Assembly: GCA_037157565.1 (NCBI GenBank)
Contig: JAZHRO010000013.1
Coordinates: 79,911,501 to 79,975,500, forward strand
Direction: 5' to 3'
From: Thalassia testudinum
Lineage: Eukaryota > Streptophyta > Magnoliopsida > Alismatales > Hydrocharitaceae
Length of the DNA stretch: 64,000 nt
Under the pieces are notes generated by a model. It saw only the letters and a program-made list of their open reading frames with translations, ran no database searches and was not told the DNA's origin. Below, piece after piece: positions 48,341 to 60,429 of the stretch (within the stretch, counting starts at the first letter, position 1; every line of letters starts with the position of its first letter). The position numbers and the translations under genes were made by a program.

Positions 48341-48636
48341 GTTGCGGTAAAGGAGCAGCAGTGGTGAGCTGGTAGAGGTGGTGATGATGGGGAGGAGCAG
48401 AAGAGAGTTGAGTTGAGGAAGGAGGGAATGAGGAGGAGATTACAGTGGTGGTGGCTTGGGGAAAATGAAGGAGAAGCCATGGCTCGTCAAGATGGAGTTG
48501 GAGAGGGAGAAGGATGGGACGAGAGGGAGGAGGTGGGTGGAGCATGTGGTGGGGTACGTGGTAGTGGTGGATGCTAGGGGTGGAGGAGGTGATGTGGATG
48601 GAGGTGACAGTTGTGGGAGGAGCTATGGGAGAAGGA
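48341..48636. repeat. ~290 bp direct duplication in CACTA 1, copy 1
   Basis: Repeated at 48818-49102. Shared words include agcagcagtggtgagctgg, gaagagagttgagttgagg and gttggagagggagaaggatg. The sequence is GA/GGT-rich and may derive from captured or low-complexity DNA. Confidence 0.75.
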
Positions 48637-48817
48637 AGGTCGAAAGGACATTCTTGGTGTTGTCTTGCCATGAGAAGAAGGTGGAGTAGAGGATGAACAG
48701 GGAGAGGAGCTATGATGGAGGAGGATTGATGGTGGTGCATTCGTAAAGGTAAGACGAGGAGTTGAAGATGATGACATTGGTCATGTGGTGGAGAAAGACA
48801 ATAGTGTCAGTAGTTGT

Positions 48818-49102
48818 TGCGTCGTGGTGAAAGAGCAGCAGTGGTGAGCTGGTGATAGTGGAGAGGAGAAGAGAGTTGAGTTGAGGAAGGATGGAATGAG
48901 GAGGAGATTACGGTGGTAATAATGGGTTGCGGAAAGTGGAGGAGAAGGCCACCATGCATGGCTCTTGGAAGTGGAGTTGGAGAGGGAGAAGGATGGGACA
49001 AGAGGGGGAAGGGTGGAGTAGGTGGTGGGGTGGTAGTGGTGGATGTTGGGGATGGAAGAGGTGGTGAGGATGGAGGTGACGATTATGGAAGGAGGAAGAT
49101 GG
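48818..49102. repeat. ~290 bp direct duplication in CACTA 1, copy 2
   Basis: Partner of 48341-48636, about 480 bp apart start to start. Confidence 0.75.
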
Positions 49103-49951
49103 GTTTTTTTTTTGTTGAAATGCACTTCTGGATTTTGTTTGTTAATTCTCTGTTCTTCCATGCTTTTAGAAAGTTGATGATGAAAATGATTGTTATAGAG
49201 CTTTCTTTTGATAATTCCATGACTGCATGTTTGAATTGTGTTTCCAAATTGTTTAAATTATTTGATATTTATGTTTGATTATGAAATTTTTATTACAACT
49301 TTATAGATACACACACTTATACAAATTTAGATACACTTGATGACAAACAATAGGAATTCTACCCCGAGGTAACAAGTTGTGGGAGGGATATAATTGTGTC
49401 AAAATACTAGCCCGTCGAGACTTATGAACATGTTATATGGACAATGCAGAGTGTGTATATACCTCACTTACATGCATGATGCGTTGTTCTTATAACATGC
49501 CATAAGTGTTGTCCATTGTTCAGAGAAGTTCTGAACAAAGGGAGGTCCTTGAAGATTTGATTACAACTTAGGATTACTTCTTACATGTAGCTAGTGTTTA
49601 AAGAAATTTTGGTTGCATTTTCTCACTCTTCTCTGATATACCAACTAATCTTAGCTCTGTTCCCGAGGAGCCCTTTAGTGGGGGCTATTAGGGATATAGT
49701 TAAGGTTAGTTTTGAGGGATATACTGGAGAAGTGCGGAGAAATGCTACCGAAATTTCTCCAAACACTGGTTGCATGTAAGAAGTAATGTTGTGATCAAAT
49801 CTTCAAGGATGAGTTATCAAGTGAAAATCATCTTAAAATACACATTTCTTCCTTATTCGAGTCTAACTTATGAGTGATCTTAAAATATACATTTTTACCT
49901 TATTTGAGTCCAACTTATGAGTGCTTATCTTTTATATTTTGGTTAATTATC

Positions 49952-51375
49952 ATGGATAAGTCATGGATTAGTATAAGGAATTTGAATTACCACAACTACA
50001 AGAGTGGTGTGATTTCGTTTCTGGAGTGGGCATTCCATGATGATAGGACGACATTTAGACGAGGTGAATTCCTTCAGCTGATTTTATGCCCATGTAGACA
50101 TTGTTTGAATGGATTTTTCTATGACAAGATAGTTTTAGAGCATGTGATATGTAACGGTTGGTGGCAACATTATGTAAATTGGATAACTCATGATGAGCAA
50201 ATGAGAGAAGTTAGAAATGAGAGAATTAAAGCCTTTGAAGGAAGTGATGATAATCGAAGAAATGAATTAGATGAAATGTTACATGATATGAGAGCAGCAA
50301 ACCATGAGGATGCAGATTACGATAAGATATTACGAGATTGTAATGAGTTGTACGATGTAGTTAAAGCAGCAGAGGATCCTATTGCTCTTGGAATAACGTC
50401 AATGTCAAAGTTATCATTCCTTCGGAAATTGTTTCAGATGAAAGTGATGAATAGAGCCTTAGTGAAATTAATGTCTGAGGTTCTGGAATTCATTGAAAAT
50501 CTACTGAATAATTCTGCTAGTTATCCTAAGTCATGGTATGATGCGAAGAAGCAGATACGTGGGCTAGGACTGAAATGCGAGAAGATTGATGCATGTCATA
50601 ATGATTGTGTCCTGTATAGAAATGAGTACTCGGGGTTTACCAACTATCCTGAATGTGGTGAGGAGAGATATAAGGTGGGTAATTCAACAAACACTAGTGG
50701 GAAGAAACAGCTGGAGAAGGTTCTTCGTTATTTTCCACTGAGCCCTATGCTACAACGCCTATTCATTTCCAGTAAAATAGCAAAACTAATGTCATGACAT
50801 CAGGATAATAAATCGAAAGATGGACGCATTCATCATCCAACAGATTCTGATGAGTGGAACAGATTTAACGAGAATCACGCATTATTCCCAGAGGAGGCAC
50901 GAAATGTGAGACTAGGTCATGCAAGCGATGGATTTAACCCATTCAAGAGCATGTATCCATCATATTCCATATGATCGATGGTCATGATAACTTACAACTT
51001 ACCCCCATAGCTATGCATGCGATCTGCATTCATGATGTTGACATTCCTTATCCCAGGATCCAAGCAATCAAGAAATGTAATAGATGTTTATCTCTAGCCA
51101 TTGATTGATGAATTAAAAGTCATGTGGTACAATGGTATTCAAACATATGATGCACAGAAGAAATAATTCTTCCAGTTGCACGCAAAATTACTGTGGACAA
51201 GTATTCCATATGCCTGATAATAGCAGAAATGGGTGGATTATACTAGTTAGAGCTCAACCGCGTGAACAATATGATGCAGGAAAAGATCTATACCCAGATG
51301 TTAAATCTAAAGCATATCAACAAAATCCACAAAGTGAAGAACTTGCCCCTTGTACAACTAACATTGACATATAAG
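49952..51375 (+). pseudogene. TNP2-type CACTA transposase (internally deleted)
   Basis: The ATG at 49952 opens MDKSWISIRNLNYHNYKSGV. This is the transposase-associated domain (residues ~1-85, with the CPCRHC zinc pair). Then comes the start of the TNP2 transposase (CEKIDACHNDCVLYRNEY, KVLRYFPLSPMLQRLF). The frame meets a TGA at 50795 but is recognisable to about 51200 (RNVRLGHASDGFNPF, NVIDVYL, FFQLHAKLLW), with four stops at sites where the family has Trp, Trp, Trp and Gln. Near 51195 it jumps to a DUF4216-like tail (CGQVFHMPDN..GWIILVRAQPREQYDAG). Most of TNP2, with its catalytic residues, is therefore deleted. TNP2 binds the ends and catalyses transposition; this copy cannot. Confidence 0.85.
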
Positions 51376-51762
51376 GTAATTTGTTAAAAGTATTAATCCA
51401 TAATCATAAATATAAATAATTTAAGGAATTCTTAGTTGTCTGTTTTGTTTAAATTTCATTTAAATTATTTTATCATTTATCAAATCTTATGTTCATTTAT
51501 ATTTCAAAATTGAAATTTATTTTATTACCTTTTCATATAGGTTCTTCGCATTCTCCTACTATTTATGCACAATTTGTGGATTATTTTGTCACTATGGTGA
51601 GTTTCTTACTACATTTTTCTTTAAAATGTTGTTATTTTGTTAAATGTGGGGTGTGTCCACTTAGGTTTATTTTTTATGTGGGGTGTGCCCACTTAGATTT
51701 ATTTTTTGTGTGGAATGATGCATTTATTTATTTTTTCTATATTGAATGTTTTCTGTTGAATG

Positions 51763-52244
51763 TGGAGAAGAAGGAGAAAGGGAAATGGAGGGGAGAATGG
51801 AGGAAAAGAGAAGAGGTATGAAAAGGTGGAGGGAAATGGAGGAGAGGGGAAGGGAAATGGAGGGATAGGAAGGATAAAGGAGAAGGGAGAAAGAGAAGGA
51901 GAGGAAAAAGGAAGGGAGAACACGAGGGAAATGAAGGGGAGGGTAAGGGAAATGGAGGGATGGGAAGGGGAAAGGGGAAGGGAGAAAGAGAAGGAGAAGA
52001 AAGAGGAAGGGAGAAGTGGAGGGAAATGAAGGGGAGGATAAGGGAAATGGAGGGATGGGAAGGAGAAGAGAGAAAGAGAAGGAGAAGAAAGAAGAAGGGA
52101 GAACTGGAGGGAAATGAAGGGGAAGATAAGGGAAATGGAGGAATGGGAAAGGGGAAAGGGGAAGAGAAAAAGGGAAGGAAAAGAAAGAAGAAGGGAGAAG
52201 GGGAGGAAAATGGAGGGGAAGGGAACCGGAAAGGGGAAGGGAGA
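51763..52244. repeat. Polypurine tract, about 480 bp
   Basis: Almost pure A/G on the plus strand, built of gggaaatggaggg-type repeats of roughly 80-110 bp (agggaaatgaaggggag at 51928 and 52022). It lies within CACTA 1, just after two GTGGGGTGTG(C/T)CCAC words. The Lys/Glu/Gly-rich frames across it are compositional. Confidence 0.85.
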
Positions 52245-52599
52245 TATTATTTCAATTTCAATTTCATTTATATACGCTTATTTCATTTTCATTTATTTGT
52301 ATGCCTATTTTATGCAGAATTTTTGAAATATCACAATATATAGGGGAAATGCTACCAATTTTTTTTTAAAAATATATGATTATTTGTGATGTTTTTACGT
52401 AGGTTATTTTCAAGAATAAGGCTAATAGGAGTTGCAGGGAGGAGGCTCAGGCCTCCCAGCAACTTGAGCCCCCCCTCAGCAGCCTTAGCCTCAGCCTCAG
52501 CCTCACCACCGATGGCTCACCAGTAGTTTTTGAGGCCTGGAGATGTGGTTGATATTTCCAGAATCAGGGGAGGGGAGGTAGGAGGAAGGGGAAGAGTCT

Positions 52600-54333
52600 G
52601 ATGCCTCCTCCGATGGATTTACCAGCAGTGGATTCTAACTACGAGGAGGATGCGACCGCCATTGCGGAGGAGGAGGATAGTACTTCAGTTGATGAGGAGG
52701 ACGTTAGCTTGGATGATCAGCCAGAGTAGACGGCTGACCCAGATCCTTCTCAGCGGGGATGTTCTGCACCACCACTACCCTTCCGTAGTTTAGGTATGAA
52801 TTTAAGGTTTGATAAAGGTTACGATTTATTTATTTCATTATTATTTAATTTTTTGCTACAATTATGTCTTATAGGTGCTCGTAGGGGAAGAGGTCCCACT
52901 TGGAATAGGGACTTAGAGAGAATTCCGCATGGAGTCCGCATTTCAGTGCGAATCACACCAGTGGGGGAAGCAGTAAACTATTCTCTATTCGTTAGCAGAC
53001 TGGGTATGCTAACAAAGGCGATCATCCGATTGTCCTACTTCGATTAGAGGAAGGTGCCAAACGTGCTGAAAATGCAACTCATTCAAGAGTTAGAGGTAAT
53101 TGGTAAAAATTAATAACTTATGTACATTGCTTTTTATAAGTTTAAATTATGTAACGATTTCTATTCTCTTACTAATGCAGGCCACCTTCGGTTGGGGCGA
53201 GAATCGGAACATCGCCAAATATATCCTTAAGCATGCAACGAAGTTTCATAAAGATTGTAGGTTGGAGATGAAGAATAAGGTAAAAGATAAATTTTAACTA
53301 TATTTGTTTATTTCCTTTACCATAATTCAAATATTATTTCTAACATTACAATTATATTTTTTAGTATTATAAGAATATGAATCATGATGAGGCAATACAT
53401 AATGCACCTCTTTTGATACAACCACACACTTGGAAGGAAGTGTGCGAGCATTGGCATGATCCAACGACATAGGTAAAAGTATTTCATATGTTATCATTTA
53501 TTTAACTAATTTTTAAGTTAATAAATTGTACCTTTATTTTAGGAGCAGGCCAAGAAGAATAAGGAAAATAGGAGGCTAAGGCTCTACCGAAGACCCATGT
53601 CTTGGGTAGGAGGAGCTGAGGCTCAATGAAATCCATGTATATACGTAAGTACCTTTAATTATTATTTTCTTTTAAACCTTACAAAAATTTCTAATTTTAT
53701 TAAAAGTAACTATTTCAAATTATTGTAGTCCGCCATGCATCAAGGCGCCCAGCTTGATCAGGTGGGAGTATATGAAGCCACTTATAGCAAGATAAGTGAT
53801 GACAAAAATAGAGAGTGGCTTCACGACACATACCAACAGAGACACGTAAATTAAAGAAGACAATACTTTTATTTGATTTCGTAATTATATAATTAAATGA
53901 AATTACTTAACGTAATTCAATATCTCTCAGGATACTATGATCAACTCAATGCATCCTCTTGAAGAGGCCAACTCTACTACAGTTCAGCAACCATTGACAG
54001 TAGAGGAGGCCTACTGGACATTCATGCCATTTGAGCATAGCGGGTATGTCCGTAGTGCAGGGAGGAGCGAGACCATCTCAGGGTGGTATAGGAGAAGGGG
54101 AGCATCATTCTTTTCAGCTGAGGTGCATGAGATGAGGAAGGAGACTGCGGCATTACGCCGCAAAGACGAGGAGGACTAGCGGATCAATGAGCTGACGGCG
54201 CTAGTCAGGGACAACACGATGCAAACCAAGGAATCCAACAAGACCATCAAGGAGCTGCTGGCATTACTTCAAAAGGGAGATATTGATCACCGTCCTTTCA
54301 TCAGTATAGAGATCGTCGTGATGACGACCATTT
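52600..54333 (+). pseudogene. Second CACTA gene, Transposase_24-like, multi-exon
   Basis: A chain of short frames with GT...AG borders reads like a plant Transposase_24 (PF03004-type) protein. Exon 1 is acidic (MPPPMDLPAVDSNYEEDATA). The next, from 52875, has RRGRGPTWNRDLERIPHGVRI..TPVGEAVNYSLFVSRLG. Following exons hold FGWGENRNIAKYILKHATKFHKDCR (53181), HDEAIHNAPLLIQPHTWKEVCEHWHDP (53364), QAKKNKENRRL (53543), HQGAQLDQVGVYEATYSK (53733) and a last exon from 53931 with a Lys/Glu-rich coiled-coil-like end. Stops lie at 52728, 53045, 53470, 53627 and 54177. It probably corresponds to the TNPA-like accessory gene. Exon borders are my reading of the sequence. Confidence 0.7.
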
Positions 54334-54564
54334 AGGTGGTAGCGGTGCTGAAGGCATTGGTGTTACAGCATGATTGTATTTTTTATATACATTATCGTTT
54401 GCAATGAGCTCTGTATACGTTATTTCATATATAAAATTTTTATTTTGATTTTGTGTGTTTTAATTAGATGCAAAAATGCTTTAAGTTGTGTGATTGATTA
54501 TTTTTTTACTAGATTTGTAGTTCTTTACAAGTCTTCCACATAAATTAAACACATTTAAAAAAAA

Positions 54565-54975
54565 TTACTTTCTCGACCATTTTTAATGGATGACAATATT
54601 AGTATTGTCGACCGTCATTTAGCAAACGTCGACAATATTAATATGCTCGACCGTTTGAAAATGAACGAGAATAATAGAATTTTCGACTGTTATATACGAA
54701 CGGTCGAGAATATTAATATTTTTAACCGTTCACAAACGAACAACAATAAAAACATTCTCGACTGTTAATTTAGAACGGTTAAGAAAAAGCTTTCTCGACC
54801 ATCGAAAATAGTTGAGAGAAATAACCAAACGTTGAGTGGTGGTCCGCCTTTTTCTTCACAATATTGCTCTAAAACTGTCGAGAAAACCCAATAGCAACAG
54901 TACATTCCTCGACCCTTTTCCTCGACGGTTTTTAAACAATGTCGACCGTTTTTAACGGTTGATGGTACTCAATAT
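54565..54975. repeat. Right subterminal repeat array of CACTA 1
   Basis: Many copies of CGACCGTT/AACGGTCG in both orientations (for example 54609, 54649, 54704, 54944), matching the left array. Confidence 0.8.
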
Positions 54976-54988
54976 TCTTGTTGTGTTA

Positions 54989-56684
54989 AAAGACAAAACA
55001 GTGCTCCAGACGAGCTCAAGGAGCTCCCCGGAGCTGAAGAAGATGACGAAAAACAAGACATTTAAACTATGCTAATTAACTAACTATCTAAACTACGCTA
55101 AGCTACACTAAGATAAAACCTAATTCTACTGTTACCTGGACGAAGAAGGTAGAGATCTCCGTCGAAGTGTCATGACGGAGGAGGAAATCAGAAGGATGGA
55201 GGTAGAGCTCCGACGGAGAAGAAAGTATCAAGAAGAGGGAAGAAGACACGGTGCAGCCTCGTTGCTAGATGCGGTGGAGGAAGGCAGAGATCAGGAGGTG
55301 GTCAGGGCTTCGGAGAAGTCAGAAGGAAGTTGGTTAGAAGTCGCCGGAGGTTGAAGAAGAATAGCCTATTGAGCAATCAGTTGGGGGAAGGTGGGAAGAG
55401 GTCGCTCCTTGAGATTGGAGGTCAAGGGAGGTATTTATAGGTGGCGGAGAAGGGTACAGGGCTTACATTTGGATGCAATCGCATCCAAGTGGAATGGTTT
55501 AAGGTCCTTCGTCTCCGGCGGCGGTGAAGTCACCATGCTGGAGTTTGTTAGGCTAGGGAAGATCAGCATTGTTGGATGGATTAGTGGCGGTGAGCGGAAG
55601 GTTGGCAGTAATGGCGAAGGAGTTCAGACGCGAGATGGAGGGCGATCAGATGATGTAGACACCGATCCTCAGTCGTTCAAACCAGAGGACGAAGAAGAAG
55701 TAGAAGGAAGTGTTGTGCACACAAGGACTTAAATGCTATGAAAGTTAAGGACCTAATTGTAGGGAAAAGGACTCAATTGGCTTAAAAGCTAAGGACCTAA
55801 ACATAAATAGTTGATTTTTAAGCTTAATTTAATTTATTTCTTTTTCAACTTTTTATATATGATTATAAATTAGGTAAATATTATGTTTATGCCTTGAATT
55901 TATGTTTTGCCTTTTTATCCTACATTTACTTAGGTGATTAATTTACTTAAGTTAATTAAATACTTAGGTCATAAAATTAACTAAGTTTAAATATTAAATA
56001 GGTAGATAAATGTTTAATATTTGAATCCAAATTATTAATTAAATTATTAATAATAATTGATATTTAATTTAGTATTTTTAACTTATTTTAAAGGTCCTTC
56101 TTATTTAATCCCTTGTATAATTAACCCTGTATTTAGTATATTCTTAGCTAATTAACTAGGGAATCTAGTTAATTAGAGGTAATTAAGAGTCATGATGAGT
56201 CCTTGTCATACCAACAATAAATGATAGCATGGCCACCATAATTAATAACCTAACAACATACATGCTCTGAGAACTAACGTATCCGATTAAAAGATCTTGC
56301 GGGAGGACCAACTCCAGCACTATAAATAGCTAGTAGAGGCCCCCAAGATCCTCTCTCAGCCAATTTGAGAGAAAAAGAGATATTGTATTATTAATTCTAA
56401 CTAGTGAATATTTGGGAGCATCGCCCTCCCCCCAGACGTACACCCTTAGGGGTGAAACTGGGTCACCAACCCTCTTGCCTTATTGTGATTGCTTATCTTT
56501 AAATCATTGAGTCAGACCTTCTGATCGCCTAGGAGAACCAATCAAATCCCTAACTCCCAATCCACCCAGGTTCAAAGGTTTAGTAATTGTCTTCCAGCAA
56601 ATCGTGACGAGGCTTCGAAGAAGATGACCGGAAGAAAAATTTTGGAAAGAGCATTTCAAGTTTCGTGATAATAATCTTTGGGAC
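54989..56684. other. Right flank of CACTA 1, LTR-like, no gene
   Basis: The TTA at 54986-54988 restores continuity with 47202. A gtatttatagg box at 55431 and a ctataaatagc box at 56321 resemble LTR promoters, each followed by leader-like sequence. Open frames at 55172-55732 are Arg/Gly/Glu-rich and carry no recognised domain. 55800-56200 is AT-rich. Confidence 0.4.
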
Positions 56685-57290
56685 TTCTAGCACAAAGAGA
56701 AGTTGGATAGGATGGACATAAGGGCATGTTTGATGAGCAACAATCTAGCAGAGGCAAATAGTTGGCTAGCCTTCCAACCAGCAAGGTTAGAAGTAATTTT
56801 TTCAACAATGTCATTAAAATAGAATATTCGAGCTCTTCCTAAGGAAATAGGACATCCAAGATATTTAAGAGGAAAAGCACCCAGCTGATATCCAGTAGTG
56901 TTCAATAGATGAGAAATTCTACTAGGAAAAGATTGACCTGTGAAACAGGATCTTTTAACTTTAATAACCTTCTGACCAAAGGTTGACTCAAAGGATGAGA
57001 TTAAATTAGACAAGTTCAAGACAGAGTTGCGATTACCATGCATAAAGATAATAATATCTTCTGCATAGAGAAGAGCAATTGGAGGAGTGACATTCTACTT
57101 AATTGAGAATGGCATAACTTTTCCAAAATCAGAAAGGTTCTTGAGACCCCTAATGAATGGTTCCATGAAAATATTAAAAATAAAAAGGGATAATGGATCT
57201 CCTTGGCAAAGACCACGAGTAATTCTTGAAGAAATGGGAGGAGTATGATGAGCATGAACATCCACGGTCATAAGGACGCATCATTATTGG
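56685..57290 (-). pseudogene. L1-type LINE reverse transcriptase fragment
   Basis: On the minus strand the frames give ITRGLCQGDPLSLFIFNIF (RT motif with QGDPLS), then after a stop YAEDIIIFMHGN, where the family has the catalytic (F/Y)ADD. Next come FPLKYLGCPISLGR and KASQLFASARLLLIKHALMSI, typical of plant L1-type ORF2. The change of the first catalytic Asp to Glu, one in-frame stop (near 57093) and truncation at both ends show it is dead. No A-tail or target-site duplication was found, so the boundaries are only those of the recognisable protein. Confidence 0.8.
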
Positions 57291-57717
57291 GTTTGAATCC
57301 CAGACAATGGCACAAAAAATGATAAACCTCTTGGATCACATGTAATTAAGGGTGATTATGTTGTAATATAAATGCAATCCAGACAGATGTCATGTCATTT
57401 ATTTAATTACATTTTTTTATTTATTCTAGATCATTTATTGGGAGGTAATTATCATCACTCTCTATGTTCCAAAAATGTTTTCTTATTCCAAAAATATTAA
57501 GGCTATTTACAAAAGAATGAATCTATGTCAATTGTGTACAAAATGAATAAATAAATGTTAATGACAATGCCTTGAACATATTCACAAGTATAAAGGTATC
57601 AAAAATCAATCTAAACTACTCTATGCTAGTTCTGTACAACTATTCTAAGCAATGCCTAAATGGAGGCACAAAAAGAATATATATACATATACAAACACAT
57701 ATGTAACTATCTATACT
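57291..57717. other. AT-rich intergenic DNA
   Basis: Nothing recognised. It ends at the CACTA 2 terminus. Confidence 0.4.
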
Positions 57718-58039
57718 CACTACTAGAAAAATGAGGTATACCGTCGGTTCAACAAGCGACGGCTAAAGAAGGATTTGCCATCGCTTCTCTAGCGACAGTG
57801 AAGGGGCGGTGTAAATATAGCCCCCCTATCGCTAACAAAGAAGAGAGGAGGTGGATTTAATATATATATTTACCGTCGTTTGGTTAATAAAGCGACGACA
57901 AATGTCTTTTGTTAAAAAAGTGACGCGTTTGGGCGGGCAGTGAAATTTTTTGAGATGACATTTGTCATTGCTTATTAATTAAATCGACGGCAAATGTTGG
58001 ATCATCTTCGCGCTGGCAGAGCCCAATCCCCCCATACTA

Positions 58040-58925
58040 TTCATCTTCCTCCTTGCACCTACCCCCCTCCTTGCGAGCGACTACCCCTCCGCCTCCTCCT
58101 CACCGCCTCTCCTCCTCCTGGCGAGCCCCCTCCTCCTCACAGCCTTTCCTCGCTGTCTTAGGTGAGACCCTCCTCCTCCGTTCATCCTCACCACTCACTC
58201 CGCCTCTCCTCCTCCTCGACCATCGTCCTCCCTGCCCCCTTTGCCTCTCCTCCACCTCATCCTCCTCTTGCGGCCACTGCCTCTCCTCCTCCTCATCCTC
58301 CACCTACAGCCGCCGTTGCCTCTCCTCCTCCTTCTGAGATCCACCCCCTCCCCTTCGTCCTCCCTAATTCCTCCCCCTCCTCCTCATCCTCCAGTGCCCC
58401 CCTCCTCCTTCCTGCCCCCTCTGCCTCTCCTCCTCCTCATCCTCCTCTTGGAACCACCGCCGCCTCTCCTCCTCCTTGTCCTCCTCTCGCTGCTGCGATC
58501 CGCCCCCTACCCCTCGTCCTCCTCGACTCCTCCCCCTCCTCCTCCCTGGTTCCTACCCCTCCTCCTCCTCCTCTTCCTCTGCACCTCCTCCCTGTCATTC
58601 CTTCTCCTACAAGCCCTCCTCCCCTCCCCCCGTCTTCCCTTCCTCCTCTTCCTCCCTACCTCCTCCTTCTCCTCCTCCTCTTCCTTCGAACCTCCTTTCC
58701 CTTCCTCCCTACCTCCTGCTCCGCCTCCTCCGACAATCTGCCCCCTCTTCCCTTCCTCCTCCTCTTCCTTGTTTGTTCCCTCTCCTCCTCCTCCTCTTCC
58801 CAATTACCACCCTCCCCATTATCCCCTCCCTAGTCCCTCTCCTCCTCTTCCCAATTGCCACCCTCCCCATCATCTCCTCCCTCCTACCATCTCCATCTCC
58901 TCTTCCTTAATTTCCTTCTCATAAA
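58040..58925. repeat. Polypyrimidine (CCT-rich) tract, about 880 bp
   Basis: Dominated by C and T on the plus strand, with CTCCTCCTC and cccaatt(a/g)ccaccctcccca tandem units (58798 and 58849). It produces long Pro/Ser/Leu frames in every plus-strand reading, so these are not evidence of a gene. Confidence 0.9.
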
Positions 58926-59090
58926 TTTTAAATTAAGTACTTAAGTTATTAAAACCATAATAGGAAGGTATTTAATTAATTTTTTGTTGTTGAAATTGCA
59001 AGTAGTTGACGACAATCACTCTTGGATGCTTCAGAGATATATTTTCAATTTTTTAAAGTTATTTTCGTGATATTTTATGATCATGTTAGA

Positions 59091-59286
59091 TGTGGGGTGT
59101 GCCCACATATTGTGTTTTATGTGTTTTTGTTAAGTTGAAGGTGGGGTGTGCCCACTTTTATTTGTGTTTTGAATGGCAACTTAGGATTTTAATAGATGTG
59201 GGGTTTGCCCACATATTGTCTTTTATGTGTTTTCATATTCATTTATGCATTTTATTTGTTGCACTTTTACGGTGGGGTGTGCCCAC
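59091..59286. repeat. Four GTGGGGTGTGCCCAC dyads
   Basis: Copies at 59091-59106, 59141-59155, 59197-59212 (one change) and 59272-59286, each a GTGGG...CCCAC hairpin with a 5 bp loop, 50-75 bp apart. The same word occurs twice in CACTA 1 (51645-51660 and 51677-51692). Confidence 0.9.
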
Positions 59287-60429
59287 TTTTATTAGGCGGT
59301 GTGATGTTTTGAAATACACTTTTATGTGAGAAATGAAATATTTAAGAAGAAAATTTGTCAAAATTTTTTAAAATTCATTACTATTCAATATATTAGTTGG
59401 TTGGGGGTTTTATTAGGTTATGGTCAGGTTTTGTTAGGATTTGTGTAGGATGATGCATAGGATTGGGATGGAGTTGGATGATGGCTATGAGGTTGCATGG
59501 GGTTTAGCTTAAGGTTAGGGTTTGGGTTGGATGATGTTTAGCTTGTGTTAGGTTGGGTTTAATATATGTTGTTTAGATTTGGTATTAGGTTGTGTATAGG
59601 GTGCTTGGGCTAGGGTTTTAGGGTTTTAGTTGGGTGGGGTTTAGGGTGGTTGGGTTGGGCTAGGGTTTGGATGGCTATTTTTGTTAACACCTTTTCTTAA
59701 CTATAGCTATGCTCACTTGTTTCTCTGCAAAGATATACCAAAGCACTCTCAACATTCCAACAATCTACTCTTGTTGAGAAATCAAGGCAGAAGCTTCAAG
59801 AGAGAATGATGGCTCTCAGCGATCTATGTTTTGCATTACAATAAACCTATTCAAGAGTTATGAATTGAACTACTTTAAATTTTTCTTACTTTTAGTTTAA
59901 ATGGTTTGTTGATCCCAGGCCCTAAAAAATAGTAATTATGACTTTGAACCAATGTTGCGTGCCTGTGGACTTATAATGAGCAGTCAATTCACTCCAGTTG
60001 AGGCTCATGTGTTGTAGCCTCCAAAGGTTAACTTTAGTTTTCTCTGGATATATGGTTATATCCTTTCAATCACAGTCTATAACTTTGACATGTTAACCTA
60101 AGTGTTATGGTATTTTTTTGATTTTTCTGTTGTTGAAGATGGGAAATGGGGAATATATGTTTCCACATAATGGCAGATGGAACTTAATCAACAAGGTAAG
60201 TTGCATGGTTTGACATGCTATTCTTTAAATTATTTTAGTTTAACATGCTATTCTTTAAACTGTTTTAAAGTCCTATTCTATTGTTGAAATTGTATGATAT
60301 GCATAGCTTGTGATATGCATGTAAGAGATCCTATACTATGGCGCACCATCTCCTAGTATGCTGTAGTCGGAAAACAATGTATTCTTAGGAAGTATAACTT
60401 TTAATTCGTTAGGGAAAATGGTGCTTTGG

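Larger units (their letters stand above)
47203..54985 (+). mobile_element. CACTA (En/Spm) DNA transposon 1
   Basis: Begins CACTAGTAGAGAAA and ends TATTCTTGTTGTG. It is flanked by the 3 bp duplication TTA (47200-47202 and 54986-54988), as expected for CACTA elements. Both ends carry many direct and inverted copies of CGACCGTT-type words (47250-47740 and 54565-54975), the usual subterminal transposase-binding arrays. Inside are a TNP2-type transposase relic (49952-51375) and a second spliced gene (about 52600-54330). The terminal inverted repeats have diverged, so this is an old element. Confidence 0.9.

Noticed and set aside
51760..52343. Lys/Glu/Gly-rich frames
   Set aside because: They follow directly from the polypurine tract; all plus-strand readings are similar in composition.
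57288..57304. B-box-like gggtttgaatccc
   Set aside because: No A-box at a suitable distance on either side and no A-tail, so it is not supported as a SINE or tRNA.
58053..58924. Three overlapping Pro/Ser/Leu frames of 144-227 codons
   Set aside because: They are artefacts of the CCT-rich tract, which lacks stop codons in every plus-strand frame.
59400..59690. Telomere-like (TTTAGGG) words
   Set aside because: The words are irregular (ggttgggtt, tagggtttgg) and never form a consecutive TTTAGGG array, so this is not an interstitial telomere.
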